A DNA stretch of 64,000 nt, from contig JAHYIO010000037.1 in assembly GCA_020543525.1 (NCBI GenBank), positions 2,108,001 to 2,172,000 on the forward strand, given 5' to 3'. Below the pieces are notes generated by a model, which was given only the letters and a program-made list of their open reading frames with translations, searched no databases and was not told where the DNA came from. The DNA is from Coriolopsis trogii (Eukaryota; Basidiomycota; Agaricomycetes; Polyporales; Polyporaceae). Shown here in pieces: positions 10,159 through 21,924 of this stretch. Each line of letters opens with the position of its first letter. Position 1 is the first letter of the stretch. A program made the position numbers and the translations under genes.

Positions 10159-11377
10159 GGTGGTAGACTTCGAGCGAACGAACGCCTGCCGTCCCAATAC
10201 CGTTCCTTGATTCAGCTTTTGAACCCAAGGAGGCGCGCTCAAAACCGGTACGTTCATGGTCCCGCAGTCGCGTTGCAGGCACCTAAGTCATCGTTGTGAG
10301 AGCAATGCTTAGCGAGTATGAACATGCGCCCTCGGCCGCTCACGGTCTATACTTCGTCGGCACGTAAGGTTGGGCGTGCGCGGGACGCATTCTTTTTTTG
10401 AGCAGGTCAACAGACTGCTGCAGTTACCATGCGACGCTTCCTGCGCTGTCCAGACACTGTTCAGCCTGTGTAAATGGCGCCCACGAACAAGAATGCGTGA
10501 GTGGGCACACATACCTTCAGGGGAAAGAAGCAAAGTCTATGCGATTCAGAAGCGCAAACGACAAATGGAGCCTTTATCGACCCCTTGGCGTTCCCATACG
10601 TGCATTGCACATGGGGCTAATATTGTATACGATCGCTGACTATTTCCAGCGAGTCAATGCGGCCAAACTGAATAGGGAGTCATTATCGCGAACCTTCGTC
10701 CTCCAAGCGGAATCCGAACCCGAACCCTCTGAGCGGCGTCCGAATCCCGATTTTGATGCTCAAAGGCATCAAATAGAACCTGGATTGTAGGCCGCGGTTA
10801 GATGCAAGGGAAGAAGAGGCTGAATACGAGATCAAGGGCTTACTGGAGAGTTCGCGGGATAGTAGACATTCTCACCCGCAAATAGTTAGGTAGCGCAGTC
10901 GGAGACCCGCATCGACATCCTGTGCTCGTATGTACCTGATACTGTTCTAAAGCGTCATCTCAGTGGGCAACTGTTCCATCACGGCCGAATATAGCGGGCT
11001 GGAGATAGCAGTGCGGGTCATGATGGCAGCGAAAAAGAGAAAAAGGGCGCCTGGCACCCGCACGTTCAATGCTGACTAAGCATCCCTAACTCACATCGTT
11101 ACGATTTCGCATAGTCTGGTACTCCGACGTAACGACACCCCGTTTGGCCAGGCAGGCCAGGTTGGCTCACTGGAGAGACACGTCTCCAGTGAACTACTTA
11201 GCTGAATGCATTGTAGTGTGCGCTACATACACAAGGGTGGCCAACTCAGACATCTGTGCTGATAATGCCGGAGACCGAAGGCTTCTCGTTGTAGTCAACA
11301 AACATGAATTGAGGCGTGCTTCGTCAAAACGCGGCATTCCCATAGATGCTCACAACTCATTCTACTGTCCGACGCCC
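10159..11377. other. Intergenic, GLOX1 upstream / GH43 downstream
   Basis: About 1.2 kb with no supportable gene. It should contain the GLOX1 promoter at its left end and the GH43 3' end at its right end. Short open frames here show no family motif or splice logic. No clear TATA box was found upstream of GLOX1. Confidence 0.5.
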
Positions 11378-12760
11378 TCAGGCGGGAAGCGGGAACGAGG
11401 TACCAAAACCGGCTGGGCTGGGGAACGCCGGGGAGCCGTCAGGGTTCCATCCGTACGACTGCGCACGGATCGTGCGCCCGTCCCAGCCACCGTTAGAGAC
11501 AGCATCGGCGTGGTAGACAACGTAGGGCACGCCGTTGCGGTCGTAGGGGAAGGAGGCGTGCCCGGGTCCGAAAGCGACGTCGGAACTCCACATCACTGGG
11601 CGGTCATCGAGGCGCCACCAGTTGCTCGGAACAACTGTAGCAAGAGGCGCGTGAGCTAAGGCATCGAGTGGATCTAGTACGAGAACACTCACGCGGGTCA
11701 GCGCCGCCGTCAATGCCCATGAAGGCAAGGCAGTACTGCGGCGTCCAGCTCCCGGCCGCGGCTACGTACACAGTCACCATTTTAGTGGGTGACCGGAGCC
11801 ACAGGTTGAAATACGCTCACAGTAAACCAGGAAGGTGCGACCATTGTGAACGAGGATCTCGGGGCCCTCGTTGATAGCCTGTCCGCCGCTCTGCTGCCAT
11901 GAGGGCGTGGGCTGGTGTAGGAGGACACGGTTGCCAGAAATGTGAGTGGGAGAGTCCATCTTCGCGATGTAGAGATTCTGCGTCGTCTGGTGTGCGTTAT
12001 CGGACCATCCGGACCAAATGAAGTAGCTGCAGTTTGAGTCTGTCAGTACTGCGACACTACATCTGTTCGCGCGTGGCGAACACTTACAGTCGGTTGGGGT
12101 CGTTCTGGTACTGAACGGGTGTAAGCACCATACGCACACTATCTGGAGGATTGAAAACTCACGATGAGGACAGTGCCGTCGATGGCCCAGTTGTTGTCCG
12201 GCGACGTGATTTGCCCGACCATCTATACCAAGCACAATGAAATCAGCCACCCGCCTGCAGCCGACTCGATCACTCACATTGAAAGGCTGTAGCGGGTCGG
12301 TCGTGCTTGTTCCCTTCAAGACATACATCCGATGTTGCGCGTTGTCGCCGTTCTGGTCCATCGCGACATAGATGTAGAACGCGCCATTGATGAAGTGCAT
12401 CTCGGGGGCCCAGACGCCGCCGAACGGTGCAGGGGGTTTGTAGACGACTGTTCCGTGCTCAGGCCATTGGGCTAGGTTCGTGGAGCGGCTGACTTGGACG
12501 TCCCCGCCGGTGGTGTAGAGAAGGTAATAGTAGTCTCCGTGCTGGAGAACCCAGGGATCAGCGCCTCCACCAGGCTTTATCGCTAGACGTGGATTGATAT
12601 GTAAGCACTGTGCAGCGTTGTGGGACGGTCCCAGGAATAGGGACATACGGTTATTGTACGTCGCGCGCCGAGATATCGCCGGAACGCTGACAGGGACGGG
12701 CGATGCGAAGGTGGTCGCCGCAAGCAAGAAGCTCACGAACAACCAAAAGTTGAAGTACAT
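11378..12760 (-). CDS. Secreted glycoside hydrolase family 43 (arabinanase/arabinofuranosidase-like)
   Basis: Six exons join in frame: 12760-12278, 12222-12163, 12110-12088, 12026-11821, 11761-11693, 11634-11378 (365 aa). The N-terminus is a signal peptide (MYFNFWLFVSFLLAATTFAS). The five-bladed propeller enzymes of this family hydrolyse arabinan or xylan side chains with inversion. The three expected carboxylates are visible: Asp68 in GGGADPWV (base), Asp176 in WAIDGTVL (pKa modulator), Glu242 in INEGPEIL (acid). The C-terminal block SSDVAFGPGHASF is typical of fungal GH43 of the arabinofuranosidase-like subfamilies. Substrate specificity cannot be read from the sequence. A TATA-like box lies about 120 bases upstream. 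Confidence 0.92.
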
Positions 12761-12878
12761 GGGTAGGAAGGAACGGATGGAAAAAGGGGATGAAGGTGGG
12801 GGAAGCAGGACAAAGAAGGACGAGCGCCGCCTTGATGGTGCAAAGCTCTGCGCTACATAGTCGAAGAGACTTCAGGTA

Positions 12879-12888
12879 CTTATATGCA
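12879..12888 (-). promoter_or_regulatory. TATA-like box upstream of GH43
   Basis: On the minus strand the sequence CATATAAGTA lies about 120 bases before the GH43 start codon, a plausible position for a fungal TATA element given an unknown 5' leader. Motif match only. Confidence 0.4.
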
Positions 12889-14139
12889 TCGGAGCCGAGC
12901 GTAAGAAGTGGAAGCTTGGAGTGATGGCAATGCAGCTGTGCACTGCGTGTTGTAATCGCCACCTGTCCTTTAGCGCAGAGGCAGATGCATGCGGCTGATG
13001 CCTGTGGCCACTTTCCTACGCAGACCGCCCGAGAATGTGTCGAGTGCACGCATGGATGAGCCTATCAGGCACTAGGTGACGACAGAGCACCCATACGACA
13101 CAAGACCATGTGCGTGCGCGCATCCATATGGGTACGAAGCAACATGACATTGACAAGATTGCTGCCGAGGAGAATTAGCACCACGCACGAAATCAAACAG
13201 CAGATCGAGTCGAAATTGAATTTGCTGTACCTCATCGACTTCGCCTTAGAGACGTACGAGCTCACAAGCGAGACAATTATCAGCATTGTAATCTTGCTCC
13301 CCCTTCTGTAGCGGCGAGGCGCAGCTGGGCTGGACAGACCCAACAGCCATCTGATTGCGTGCCCAGTGGGAAAGGAGGGATTCGCCTATAACCAGCAGCA
13401 CCAATATTGACCAGGAGTCAGAACGGCGATGGCTCATGCAGAGTTCTCGCTGCGGTCGAAGCTATCAGATGACGACTGTCTCCAGAGACACCACTCACCT
13501 TAGCGCGCCTTAGCCATCTGCGATCGCGATTGCTGACCGCAACCATGTGAACACTGAACAGAGAGCCCAGCTCTTCTCACAGACGCGACCCAGTATCCTT
13601 CGATGTGCCTGGGCTTAGAGCTACCGTCCGGCAGCAGAACGTCATAGTTCTTTCAAATATGAGCAATGCGGAGAAGACACGAGTGTTGCAAAGTGCCCGT
13701 CCGTTGCAAGGCTGCCATGCATATGGTGGGACCTGGGTGGGACGCAGCAACCTGCAAAGCTGGGTTCTCTAGATCTCACAGCTCAGGCCTCAGGGGGAGG
13801 ATCGTTTCGGGCCGATTCCTCCCGACCGTTGTACTGAAATCTCAGCGCTAGATTGTCTGTGGGCAATGAGGCAAGTTGATATCCTATCCCAACAATTGTA
13901 GACAGTTGACTGCAGATCTACCGGCATACAATATGGCCTTCGTAACCTCATGTGAGTGTACAATGTGCATATGACTCGAGTGCAAAACAAGCGATAGATA
14001 GCATGTGCATGGCAGCGCGACGAAAGCATACATGAAAACACAAACTATGAAACGAGACGAAAGGTCGAGTCCGTAATATCAACAGCACCAACGTCGTCCC
14101 CCACGTCGAACCATTACCCTTCAAGCCCCTCGTTGGGAA
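12889..14139. other. Intergenic between GH43 and the Cdc14-type gene
   Basis: Roughly 1.25 kb holding the GH43 upstream region and the 3' flank of the Cdc14-type gene. It is locally AT-richer near 13100-13350 with an unsupported short open frame. No gene, RNA or repeat recognised. Confidence 0.5.
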
Positions 14140-16133
14140 TCAACTCAGCCCCCACACACCCGCCCGCTTCACGCCCTCTACGAGGGCGTCCACGTTCCCG
14201 AGCATCGTGCCCAAGATCTCCTTCTTCTCCTCCATAGTCCGAGGGCCCTTCTTCGCACTAGGCGTAGGGGAGCTCGCGCTACGTGGCCCATTCTTGAGGT
14301 TTGCGAGCGGTGTATTCGGTACAGGCGACTCAGAACCAAACTCGGCTAAACTCTGCGTACGGCGATGCAACTTCGACGGCGAGGGCTTGGGCGTATCAAA
14401 CGATGCTCGCTCCCTCTCTTTCGTCTTGTCACGGCGGGGCGTCCGTGGTTCTAGTGAAGACTGCGGGGGAGTCGACGCAGTGGACGATGTATTTGATGAC
14501 GCGGATGAGATGGACGACACCGACAGTCCGCGCGAATGTGAACGTGAGTACGCACTAGGCCTCGGACTGAGGCCAATGCGCGTTCTCGGCGTCGACGGCG
14601 CGTCGGTGCTCTTGCCCGAGCCTTCGCCTTCCGTGTCTTCCGATGAGAGTATGTCGCTTGTCCCGCGAAGCTTGGTTGCCCGAAGGTTGGGGTCCTTGGG
14701 TCGCAAGCCGCTCGGCCCGCGACCAAGATGGGACAGCTCCGGTTTCTTCGGACTGAGCGGGATGTAGTCTACCTCTTTCTTCAGCATGAGGAGCGACCGA
14801 GGCTGGCCCCGGCCGATCGCGCTCAGACCGCCCGCAGGGGGCGTAACCATGCGCTGGCTGGGAATAACCCCAGGTATCACGGTTCTCGGGAATGGGGTGT
14901 TCTTCCGCGCGCATTTGAATGGCTCAGACGTAGAGGTCGGAGGATCGTGGAGAGTGGCTGATGTTGCTGCGGTAGAAGTGGAGACCGAGGAAAAGGCAGA
15001 TGAGCTTGACGAAGAGCGAGACGATGTACTATTTGAAGAGTCTGAAAGCGAGGTGATGGACAGGGAAGGCGTCGATCGATGAGATGTTGAGGTGGTACGC
15101 GCAGTAACAGGAACAGGTTCGGTGACTGAGCGCGAACTTGCAGTAGAATCGCTCAGCGATTCGGATGGAGGTGTGGTCTCGTCAAGAAGGTAGAAGTATA
15201 AGAACTCCAAGCATTTCATCCTGAATATTTTCAGCATACAAGAGAGCGTGCAGGCAGACAGCACTCACCTCACTTCCCGAGGAGTACCCGCGCGCTTCAG
15301 TATCTTCACAACAACTTGGACGCCATTCAACTCTTCGAAGACTCGCAACGCCGGTATAGAATCGACGAGAATGCATAGCATTGTATCGATGACCACAGAA
15401 GCGAGGGGTATTTCGGCGGATTGAGTTACGGGACTGGGTGATACTGCTGCTTTCGGTGACGTGGGTGTACTGACAGAAGACGTCACAGGATTGAGATGGC
15501 GCGATACCAACAGCAGATCAAGCAAAACCTTTGGAGGACATTGATACAGGCAATCAAACTAGAGAGACCAAGACATACCTCGAGGGGATACCTCCGTCCA
15601 AGAAACTGCTTGCTCGCTTTGTGTACAAGAGCCACTCCTTGAACGATGGTCATGGCTTGAGCCAGCTGGGCGGAAAGAGTCGCGACATCAGATCTCTTGT
15701 CATCTGACTTTTGGAATGAGTGCCATTCTAATCTAACAAACTTGGAACTCACGATCGATGGAGCCTTTGTTCAGACACTTCTCAAAGAGACGAGCAGTAC
15801 TGGCAGTCCATGCGATAATTCGGGATGATACTACAGACGATAAGAGAGATTGTTGTGTATGCGTTAAGAACACACACCATTGCATTGAAAAGTATCCTGC
15901 AGCATGTTGAAATATTCAGGCAAACCCAGAGCTCTTGGGTCAGATGTCTCGGCGAGTACGTGTTCGATAGCTATCAAGGCGTCGCCGTGCATTGTCAGAG
16001 ACGTCCTGGGCGAGGCCAACTACAATTCGTGAGAAGGCTTCCACCGAAGTAGTATCGGGGTCCTCACATCGTCAAGCGCATCTTGGAGTATATCGTGCAT
16101 AGGTGCGGTGTTCGCGTCCGAGTCGTGATCCAT
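14140..16133 (-). CDS. cdc14: Cdc14-family septation (SIN pathway) protein
   Basis: Six exons join in frame: 16133-16068, 16019-15878, 15830-15753, 15727-15579, 15528-15269, 15220-14140 (591 aa). The N-terminal ~270 residues match the fungal SIN component Cdc14 family (the Sid1-associated protein of fission yeast, not the phosphatase of that name): LASPRTSLT near the start, FLGRRYPLEVLLDLLL, then PALRVFEELNGVQVV and MKCLEFLYFYLLDET. The remaining ~320 residues are Ser/Pro-rich and disordered and end in a short conserved helix (EEKKEILGTMLGNVDALVE). Its expected role is to help the Sid1-type kinase signal septum formation at the spindle pole body. The long last exon is what sets it apart from ascomycete relatives. 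The name follows the family; orthology was not tested. Confidence 0.85.
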
Positions 16134-16467
16134 GATGCAAGCGTGTTTGAGGGCGGATTGAGTCATATATTGAGTACATGCATGAGGAGGAGGAGGCCCA
16201 AGAGGTCCTCGAATGGATATGTGTCGCCAGAGGGGATGGGGTGACTGTATGCGTCGTAGTCGAGAGCAACTATTGTTGGAGGATGTTCGAAAGGAAGGGT
16301 TGACCTTGTCTTAGGGTTACCTAAAAGGACAGCGCGACTGGGGCGTTGCGGTCAGGTGATCGCGGGGTGGGCGCGCCGGGGCTCCGTCGCGTGCAGGAGT
16401 TGCGGAGTGAGCAGGAATCCCGTCTCGCCTCTACGGCCGCCGCACACCATGGCGAGCGTTTCCCAGC
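16134..16467. other. Short region between divergent Cdc14-type and FAH genes
   Basis: About 330 bases that would hold both promoters. The FAH start is uncertain, so part of this may be its 5' leader. No TATA box stands out. Confidence 0.4.
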
Positions 16468-17766
16468 TTGCTTTCTCACCACCACTATGTCTCCCATCAG
16501 GACGGTGAGCACGACCGTCGTGCTGCCAGCGAACAGAGCGGCGTTGACGTTGAACGACAGCAATGGACTCGCCTCATCCGTTTTGTAGCCGCGGAGACCG
16601 CCCAGGTGCATATCGGTGAACCGGTGGATCCCAAGCTCGATGGTACGTCGTGTTCCTATGTTTATGTCGAGCCGAGGTCGATGACTCGGTCTAGTTGGCC
16701 TCGCCTTCCACCAGAAGAAACTTGTGAAAGCGTACGAGATTGTTGGCTCAGCTCTGGACCCCGCCGCTCAAGTCACCAAGAATGTTCTGACTGTGAAGGA
16801 ACTCCTGGCACCCCTTTCGCGTGAGGAGGTCGGTCTTGTGCGCTGCCTCGGACTGAACTATGCAGACCATGCGGTACGCCTTGAATCACGGTACGCATAT
16901 GCTTCGCTAATTTCCGGTGTCAATGCGCAGGCGGAGGCGAACTTGGCGAAACCAACGTATGTGAACACGACTATATGCGTATGTTCCCCTCTTGATACCG
17001 CCTCTGACAGATATCCGGTGCTCTTCTACAAGCCTGTACACTCCTTGATCGGCCCGGAAGTTCCTGTCACCATCCCCAAGCACGTCCAGCCTGTAGAGAA
17101 GCATCTGCCCGACTACGAGGTCGAGCTCACAGTCGTCATCGGCAAAGCTGCCAAAAATGTCACCGAGGCCGAAGCCTTGGACTACGTGCTCGCGTACACG
17201 GCTGGGAACGATGTAGGCCTTTCCGACGATGCTGCGAAACTTGTCTCTAACAATCAAGCCAGATCTCGTTCAGGTATCACCAGATGGCTGTCTCTCAATG
17301 GAACTTCTCCAAGGGCTACGGTGAGCGCGGCTCTACTCCGTCTCTAGTCTTACTCACAATATTCTCAGACAACACAACTCCCATTGGGCCCTGCCTCGTC
17401 GCTGCCCACGCCTTCCCGGACCCCCAAACGGTTCCTCTTAAGACTGTCGTGAATGGCAAAACGTTGCAAGACGGGACGACGGCGTCAGTTACATCTTCCT
17501 AGCTGCAACCGTAAAGCTGCTGACATCGAGCCCACAGTGACCAAATATTCAACGTCCGCCAGACGATTGCCTTCCTCTCGCAAGGCACGACTCTCCTCCC
17601 TGGCTCCATCATCATGACCGGCACTCCCAAGGGTGTCGGTTTCGTAAAGAAACCACCACAGTTCCTCAAGGACGGCGACGACATGAGTGTATGGGTAGGT
17701 GGTGGTGTCGGTACGCTTGTCAACCCCGTGGTCGAGGAGCGTGGGAACACGAAGGCGAAGCTGTAG
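16468..17766 (+). CDS. Fumarylacetoacetate hydrolase (FAH) family protein
   Basis: Exons 16468-16642, 16695-16873, 16931-16956, 17011-17212, 17263-17320, 17369-17483 and 17538-17766 join to 327 aa. The usual N-terminal module (WTRLIRFVAAE, VHIGEPVD) is followed by the catalytic domain: CLGLNYADHA, PVLFYKP, DYEVELTVVIGKAAKNV, GPCLVAAHAFPDPQ, and the C-terminal MTGTPKGVGF. Enzymes of this family use a metal held by acidic residues to split or decarboxylate acylpyruvate-like compounds; the exact substrate is not evident. The start is doubtful: the conserved N-terminus begins at Trp 16564 with no ATG just before it, and the first in-frame ATG is 16468, which adds about 32 unconserved residues. 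Decayed copies lie at 18042-18660 and 34346-34470. Confidence 0.88.
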
Positions 17767-18041
17767 AGTTGGACCCCGCGGATGCAGTCATGCGTCCATT
17801 TCCTGATATAATCCCTCATCTCAAGACACTAACTTTGTGGAGCCCCCTGTCTACGTTGTCTCTATGCTAAGCGTTGGTTTTGCTTTGCCGACTCAGGATT
17901 TGCGTCGCGCGACGTTGTTCAGCGTGCAGCCGACGTTTCCGTCATTACGACCTCACTCCAGGCGCTATTTGATCATGATGCAGATTGACCACAACAGGCC
18001 AATACGCTCCGTGATAGGCCTGTTGAAGCTTTGATGAAGCT
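17767..18041. other. FAH downstream spacer
   Basis: 3' flank of FAH. A segment around 17840-17900 (GTCTCTATGCTAAGCG and GCTTTGCC) resembles 18785-18830 downstream of the dead FAH copy, showing that the flank was duplicated with the gene. Confidence 0.5.
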
Positions 18042-18660
18042 GTGAGGTTCCCAGCCCAGGGTCGCGGTCGTCCTAGGTCTCAAGCTGCAGGGTTGCGCCG
18101 TCTTTCCATACACTCCCACAAACTGCCCGAATCAGCATTCCACGACCACGCCCGCATAATCTCGGCGCAGATGCGTATGTGGGAACGTTCGTCAACTCTG
18201 CGCACAGTTACAACGTCCCTAGCCGAAGCTACGACATTTGCATCTAACCATCGATTCAGGTCTTTCAACTATCACACGACAGCTATCTCTTTGACAGCGC
18301 AATCTCTCTGGGCTACGGTGAGCGCGGTTCTACATTCTTCCAATGTTTACTCACCAACTATTGTTAGACAACTATCTTATTGCTGCCTGCGCCTTCTTGG
18401 ACCCCCACGAGTCGCAGACAAGAGCCCTGTCGCCGACGGCAAACACATTGCTGGATGGGATGACGACGTTGGTGGCATTCATCCATCTCTCACAGAGTAC
18501 TCGCTAATGCTGCTGAGGGGCCATAGTGACTGGATATCCAACGTTCGCCAAACTGTACCGTCAACAGGCCACCATAGTTCCTTGAAGACGGCGACAAGGA
18601 GTGTGTGGTGAACTTAGTGCGCGAGGTGTGAACACAAAGGCTACGTTGCAGGAATGGGGC
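18042..18660 (+). pseudogene. Decayed FAH-family copy (3' half)
   Basis: This follows the last three exons of the intact FAH gene. Matching blocks are CTACGGTGAGCGCGG with its donor, the following intron, the ...TTCTTGGACCCCCACGA... equivalent of the PDPQ exon, TCCAACGTTCGCCAAACTGT (the NVRQT region) and GTTCCTTGAAGACGGCGA (the FLKDGD region). The copy is full of substitutions, frame breaks and a premature stop, and the start is missing. It lies between the intact FAH gene and GLOX2, so it looks like the FAH part of a duplicated FAH-GLOX unit. Confidence 0.8.
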
Positions 18661-19303
18661 CCATGAGATGGTGAAGCTTCAGGGGTGAGTGTGTAAGGCA
18701 CTTGTGCACCCATCCACTGAGATGCCTCCTGATTTCGAAGAAGGCTAAACGACAACGGAGCGCGCATTGTGCCCCCCGTAGTTTTCGTCTCTACGCTCTA
18801 CGAGTGTTCATTTTTGCTTTGCCAGGCAAGTCGCCTTCTTCGCTGGACTTCCTGAGCTGACATCCTCGCAAATGCGCATTCGCGATGCTCCAAGTGAACG
18901 TGCACGGTGAAGCTCAAACGATCAAGGTCTCGAAGGCACTGACCCAGTGCCTCGCTCACAGAATCTCAAAATACAGAGTTGTTCCCGAAGCGAATAGACC
19001 GGCTTTTCCAACCACGCCTACAGGACGCATATGGGCGCCCTTTGCCACGGCCAAGCACGTTCGCGATGTCTGTGGCTATACCCGATGGTTCTCAGAAGTG
19101 CGTATACCCTGCCGCTGTGCCGACGGACAAGTACGTTCACACCGCCAGTTATGCAGGCTCACGGCGAGGGGTAGTGTTGGGCATACGGTCCTCGCTGCGC
19201 CAATGCCCTCATCGCATATCATCGATATATAAGCACCAATGTATCGACACTGTGTCTCGGCCTGGACTCGTCAACGACCCCTTCCTTCCGTAAACTGCCT
19301 AGG
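18661..19303. promoter_or_regulatory. GLOX2 upstream region, duplicated at GLOX4
   Basis: 19020-19235 is clearly similar to 34870-35100 upstream of GLOX4: shared pieces include CCGCCGCTGTGCCGA (partial), AAGTACGTTCACACCGCCA and GATATATAAGCACC. The similarity shows that promoter and gene were copied together. The left part is flank of the dead FAH copy. No other gene seen. Confidence 0.7.
19226..19232 (+). promoter_or_regulatory. TATA box of GLOX2
   Basis: TATATAA lies 72 bases before the GLOX2 start codon. The same box in the same context (GATATATAAGCACC) and spacing is found before GLOX4, which supports it as the real core promoter element. Confidence 0.75.
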
Positions 19304-21172
19304 ATGAAGTGGTCGTTTCTGTCCCTCCTCTCTTCCTGTGCCATCGGGCTCTCTGCTCCGGCAGCACCAGATGCCCCGCAATGGCGGTTCGACTTGAAGA
19401 ACACGACGTCTGGCATCGTCGCCCTGGAATCTATCGTGGTTTCACCGACGCTCGTCATCTTCTTCGACCGTGCATCAGACGATCCGCTCCAGATCAACGG
19501 CCACTCTGCTTGGGGCGCATTGTGGAACCTGGAGTCGAGCACGGTCCAACCCCTCGATGTGCTCACGAACACCTTCTGCGGCAGTGGTGCGCTCCTGAGC
19601 AATGGGTCCATGGTGCGCAGGGCCTTCTCTGCCATTCGCGTCCTCTCCCATCTAATCATGTATGTTCACAGGCGAGTATCGGAGGCGAACCCCGTGGCTT
19701 CCCCGGCAACCCAGCGGTCCAGCCAGGCAACAACGCAATACGTATCTTCGAGCCATGTGCATCTCCGACCGGGGAGGGCTGCACACTCTTCGAGGACCCG
19801 GTGAACCTCCATCTCTTGGCTCCTCGGTGGTATCCGTCGACCATTCGTATATTCGACGGCAGCTTGTTGATCATGGGTGGATCACGCATCAATTCTGGGT
19901 TTTACTCTGCCGAGCCCGAGAACACCTTTGAATTCTTCCCGCGCAAGGAGGACGTCGTCCGCCCTTCAGCTTTCCTCGAGCGAGCGCTCCCGGCGAACCT
20001 GTTCCCGCGGTACGTGCTGCCCTTGTGTCGATGGCCGCATCTGCGTCCTGACGCACGTTCATGACAGTGCGTTCTCGCTGCCTGATGGCACAGTCTTTAT
20101 GGTGGCCGGCAACCAGTCGATCATCTACGACATTGAGGCGAACACGGAGACGATCCTGCCGGACATACCGAATAACGTGCAAGTCACGAACCCCATCGAC
20201 GGCTCTGCGATTCTCCTCCCGCTCTCGCCCCCAGACTTCATTCCGGAGGTGCTCGTGTGTGGTGGAACGGCGACCGACCCGATCGACGCGTTGCTCCTGT
20301 CTTCGCAGATGCCAGCGACGTCTCAATGCTCGCGCATCACGCTCACCCCCGAAGGGATCGCCAAGGGCTGGGAAGTTGAGCATATGTTAGAAGGGCGCAC
20401 GATGCCCGAGCTCGTCCACCTCCCGAACGGCCAGGTGCTCATCACGAACGGTGGCCAGACCGGGTTCGCCGCCATCGGGAACGTACGAGACCCGGTCGGG
20501 AGCTCGAACGCAGACCACCCTGCGCTCGTCCCCTCGTTGTACACCCCCGACTTGCCACTCGGCGAGCGCATCAGCAACGCGGGGATGCCGAGCTCGGGCA
20601 TCGCGCGTCTCTACCACTCGAGCGTCACACTCACCCCTCAAGGGAATTTCCTCATCGCGGGGAGCAACCCGAACGGGCGGACGGTCCTGCCTGGCCCGGA
20701 CGTGAAGTTCGCGAGCGAGTTCCGTGTGCAGACGCTCGACCCGCCGTTCATGTTCGTCGAGCGGCCGAAGATATTGAACATGCCGGAGAAGATCGCGTTC
20801 AGCAAGAGGGTCACCGTCCCCATCTCTCTTCCTGACAGTCTGTTACGTCCTGGATCCAAGGTGCAGGGTATGTCTCTGTCGTCTGTAGTGGTCATCGTGA
20901 AGTCAGACTCTGACCTGTGTATGTGCTTGACGTCTGTAGTCTCTCTGGTGGACCTCGGGTTCTCCAGCCACGCCTTCCATTCCAGCGCGCGTCTCGTCTT
21001 CATGGAGGCTGCGGTCTCTAACGATCGCAAGTCGTTGACGTTCACCACGCCGCCGAACGGAAAAATCTTCCCGCCGGGGCCGGCGACCGTCTTCCTTACC
21101 ATCGACGACGTCAGCAGCGAGGGTGCCTGGGTGATGATGGGCAGTGGAAACTCTCCCCCCACACTCGAGTAG
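19304..21172 (+). CDS. Glyoxal oxidase (AA5_1), copy GLOX2
   Basis: Exons 19304-19612, 19672-20009, 20068-20867 and 20940-21172 join to 559 aa with the same intron positions and phases as GLOX1. A secretion signal ([20 protein letters not shown]) starts the protein. Copper-site residues are intact: Cys92 (NTFCGSGA), Tyr157 ([12 protein letters not shown]), the Tyr-His pair in [13 protein letters not shown] and the His in SSHAFH. It is very similar to GLOX4, including promoter, so the two are recent duplicates. Expected function is extracellular H2O2 production from aldehydes. A complete, apparently functional copy. Confidence 0.95.
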
Positions 21173-21634
21173 GTTGCGTCGATGATCGATGATCCCCGGC
21201 ACGGACAGTGTATACGCATATGTGTATGGATGACAGCGCCAGATCAAGTCGAGACCTAGTACAGTCCTCAATCCCATGGTCGCCAGCAATCACGAAGTCA
21301 TGCATTTGGAAACACCTATGTATGGTGTCTATAGAAAATTGGATAGCGATATTCTCTGGCTTTGTGTGCTAGTAGTATAGAGGTAGCCATCTCCTCACTA
21401 CTACACACGTGGAAGTTATCATGGGCAGATCAACTGTCTCTAGCGGCGAGAACGTGTCATGGCTGTTGCGCGCGCGGGTTGCATAGTATGGCGGTCGAGG
21501 TGGCGAACAAGAGGTGGATAGCTTGGAGTTGGCCCCGGCGGCACAGCGGAAGGAGCCAGAGTGAAGAGTACAGGGAGTCGTCGTAGATGCGACCCCGATG
21601 AGGCTTCTGCGACGACATGACCCAAGTTTAATTA
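21173..21634. other. GLOX2 3' flank up to the right arm
   Basis: About 460 bases of unique sequence between the GLOX2 stop and the inner boundary of the inverted duplication near 21635. No gene seen. Confidence 0.5.
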
Positions 21635-21924
21635 GCGCCGATGCACGCGGGCGCGGAAGTGGCGGCTATTAGTAGTACGTGACATACCCATGACCCGTCT
21701 CTCCCGCGTCTTGACCATATCATCTACGGTATTCACCTCATGTCTCGTACGCACGTTCACACATCACGCTTCAAAACGTCGCCTATGCCTCCAACTTCAA
21801 TTCGCGTTATAGTAAGATTGCCCTTCGACCGACTTGAAGATGCCCCGGCGGATCCTCCGAGAGTGCGCTCCTGTACCTCTAACATGAAGAGGTCCTCGCC
21901 AACCAACCGACACAGTCTAGATAG

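Noticed and set aside
10370..10790. Two overlapping plus-strand frames of 89 and 130 codons upstream of GLOX1
   Set aside because: No recognisable motif; composition is not coding-like.
13065..13343. Possible small gene in the AT-richer stretch between GH43 and Cdc14-type genes
   Set aside because: No codon bias, no family motif and no splice signals that extend it.
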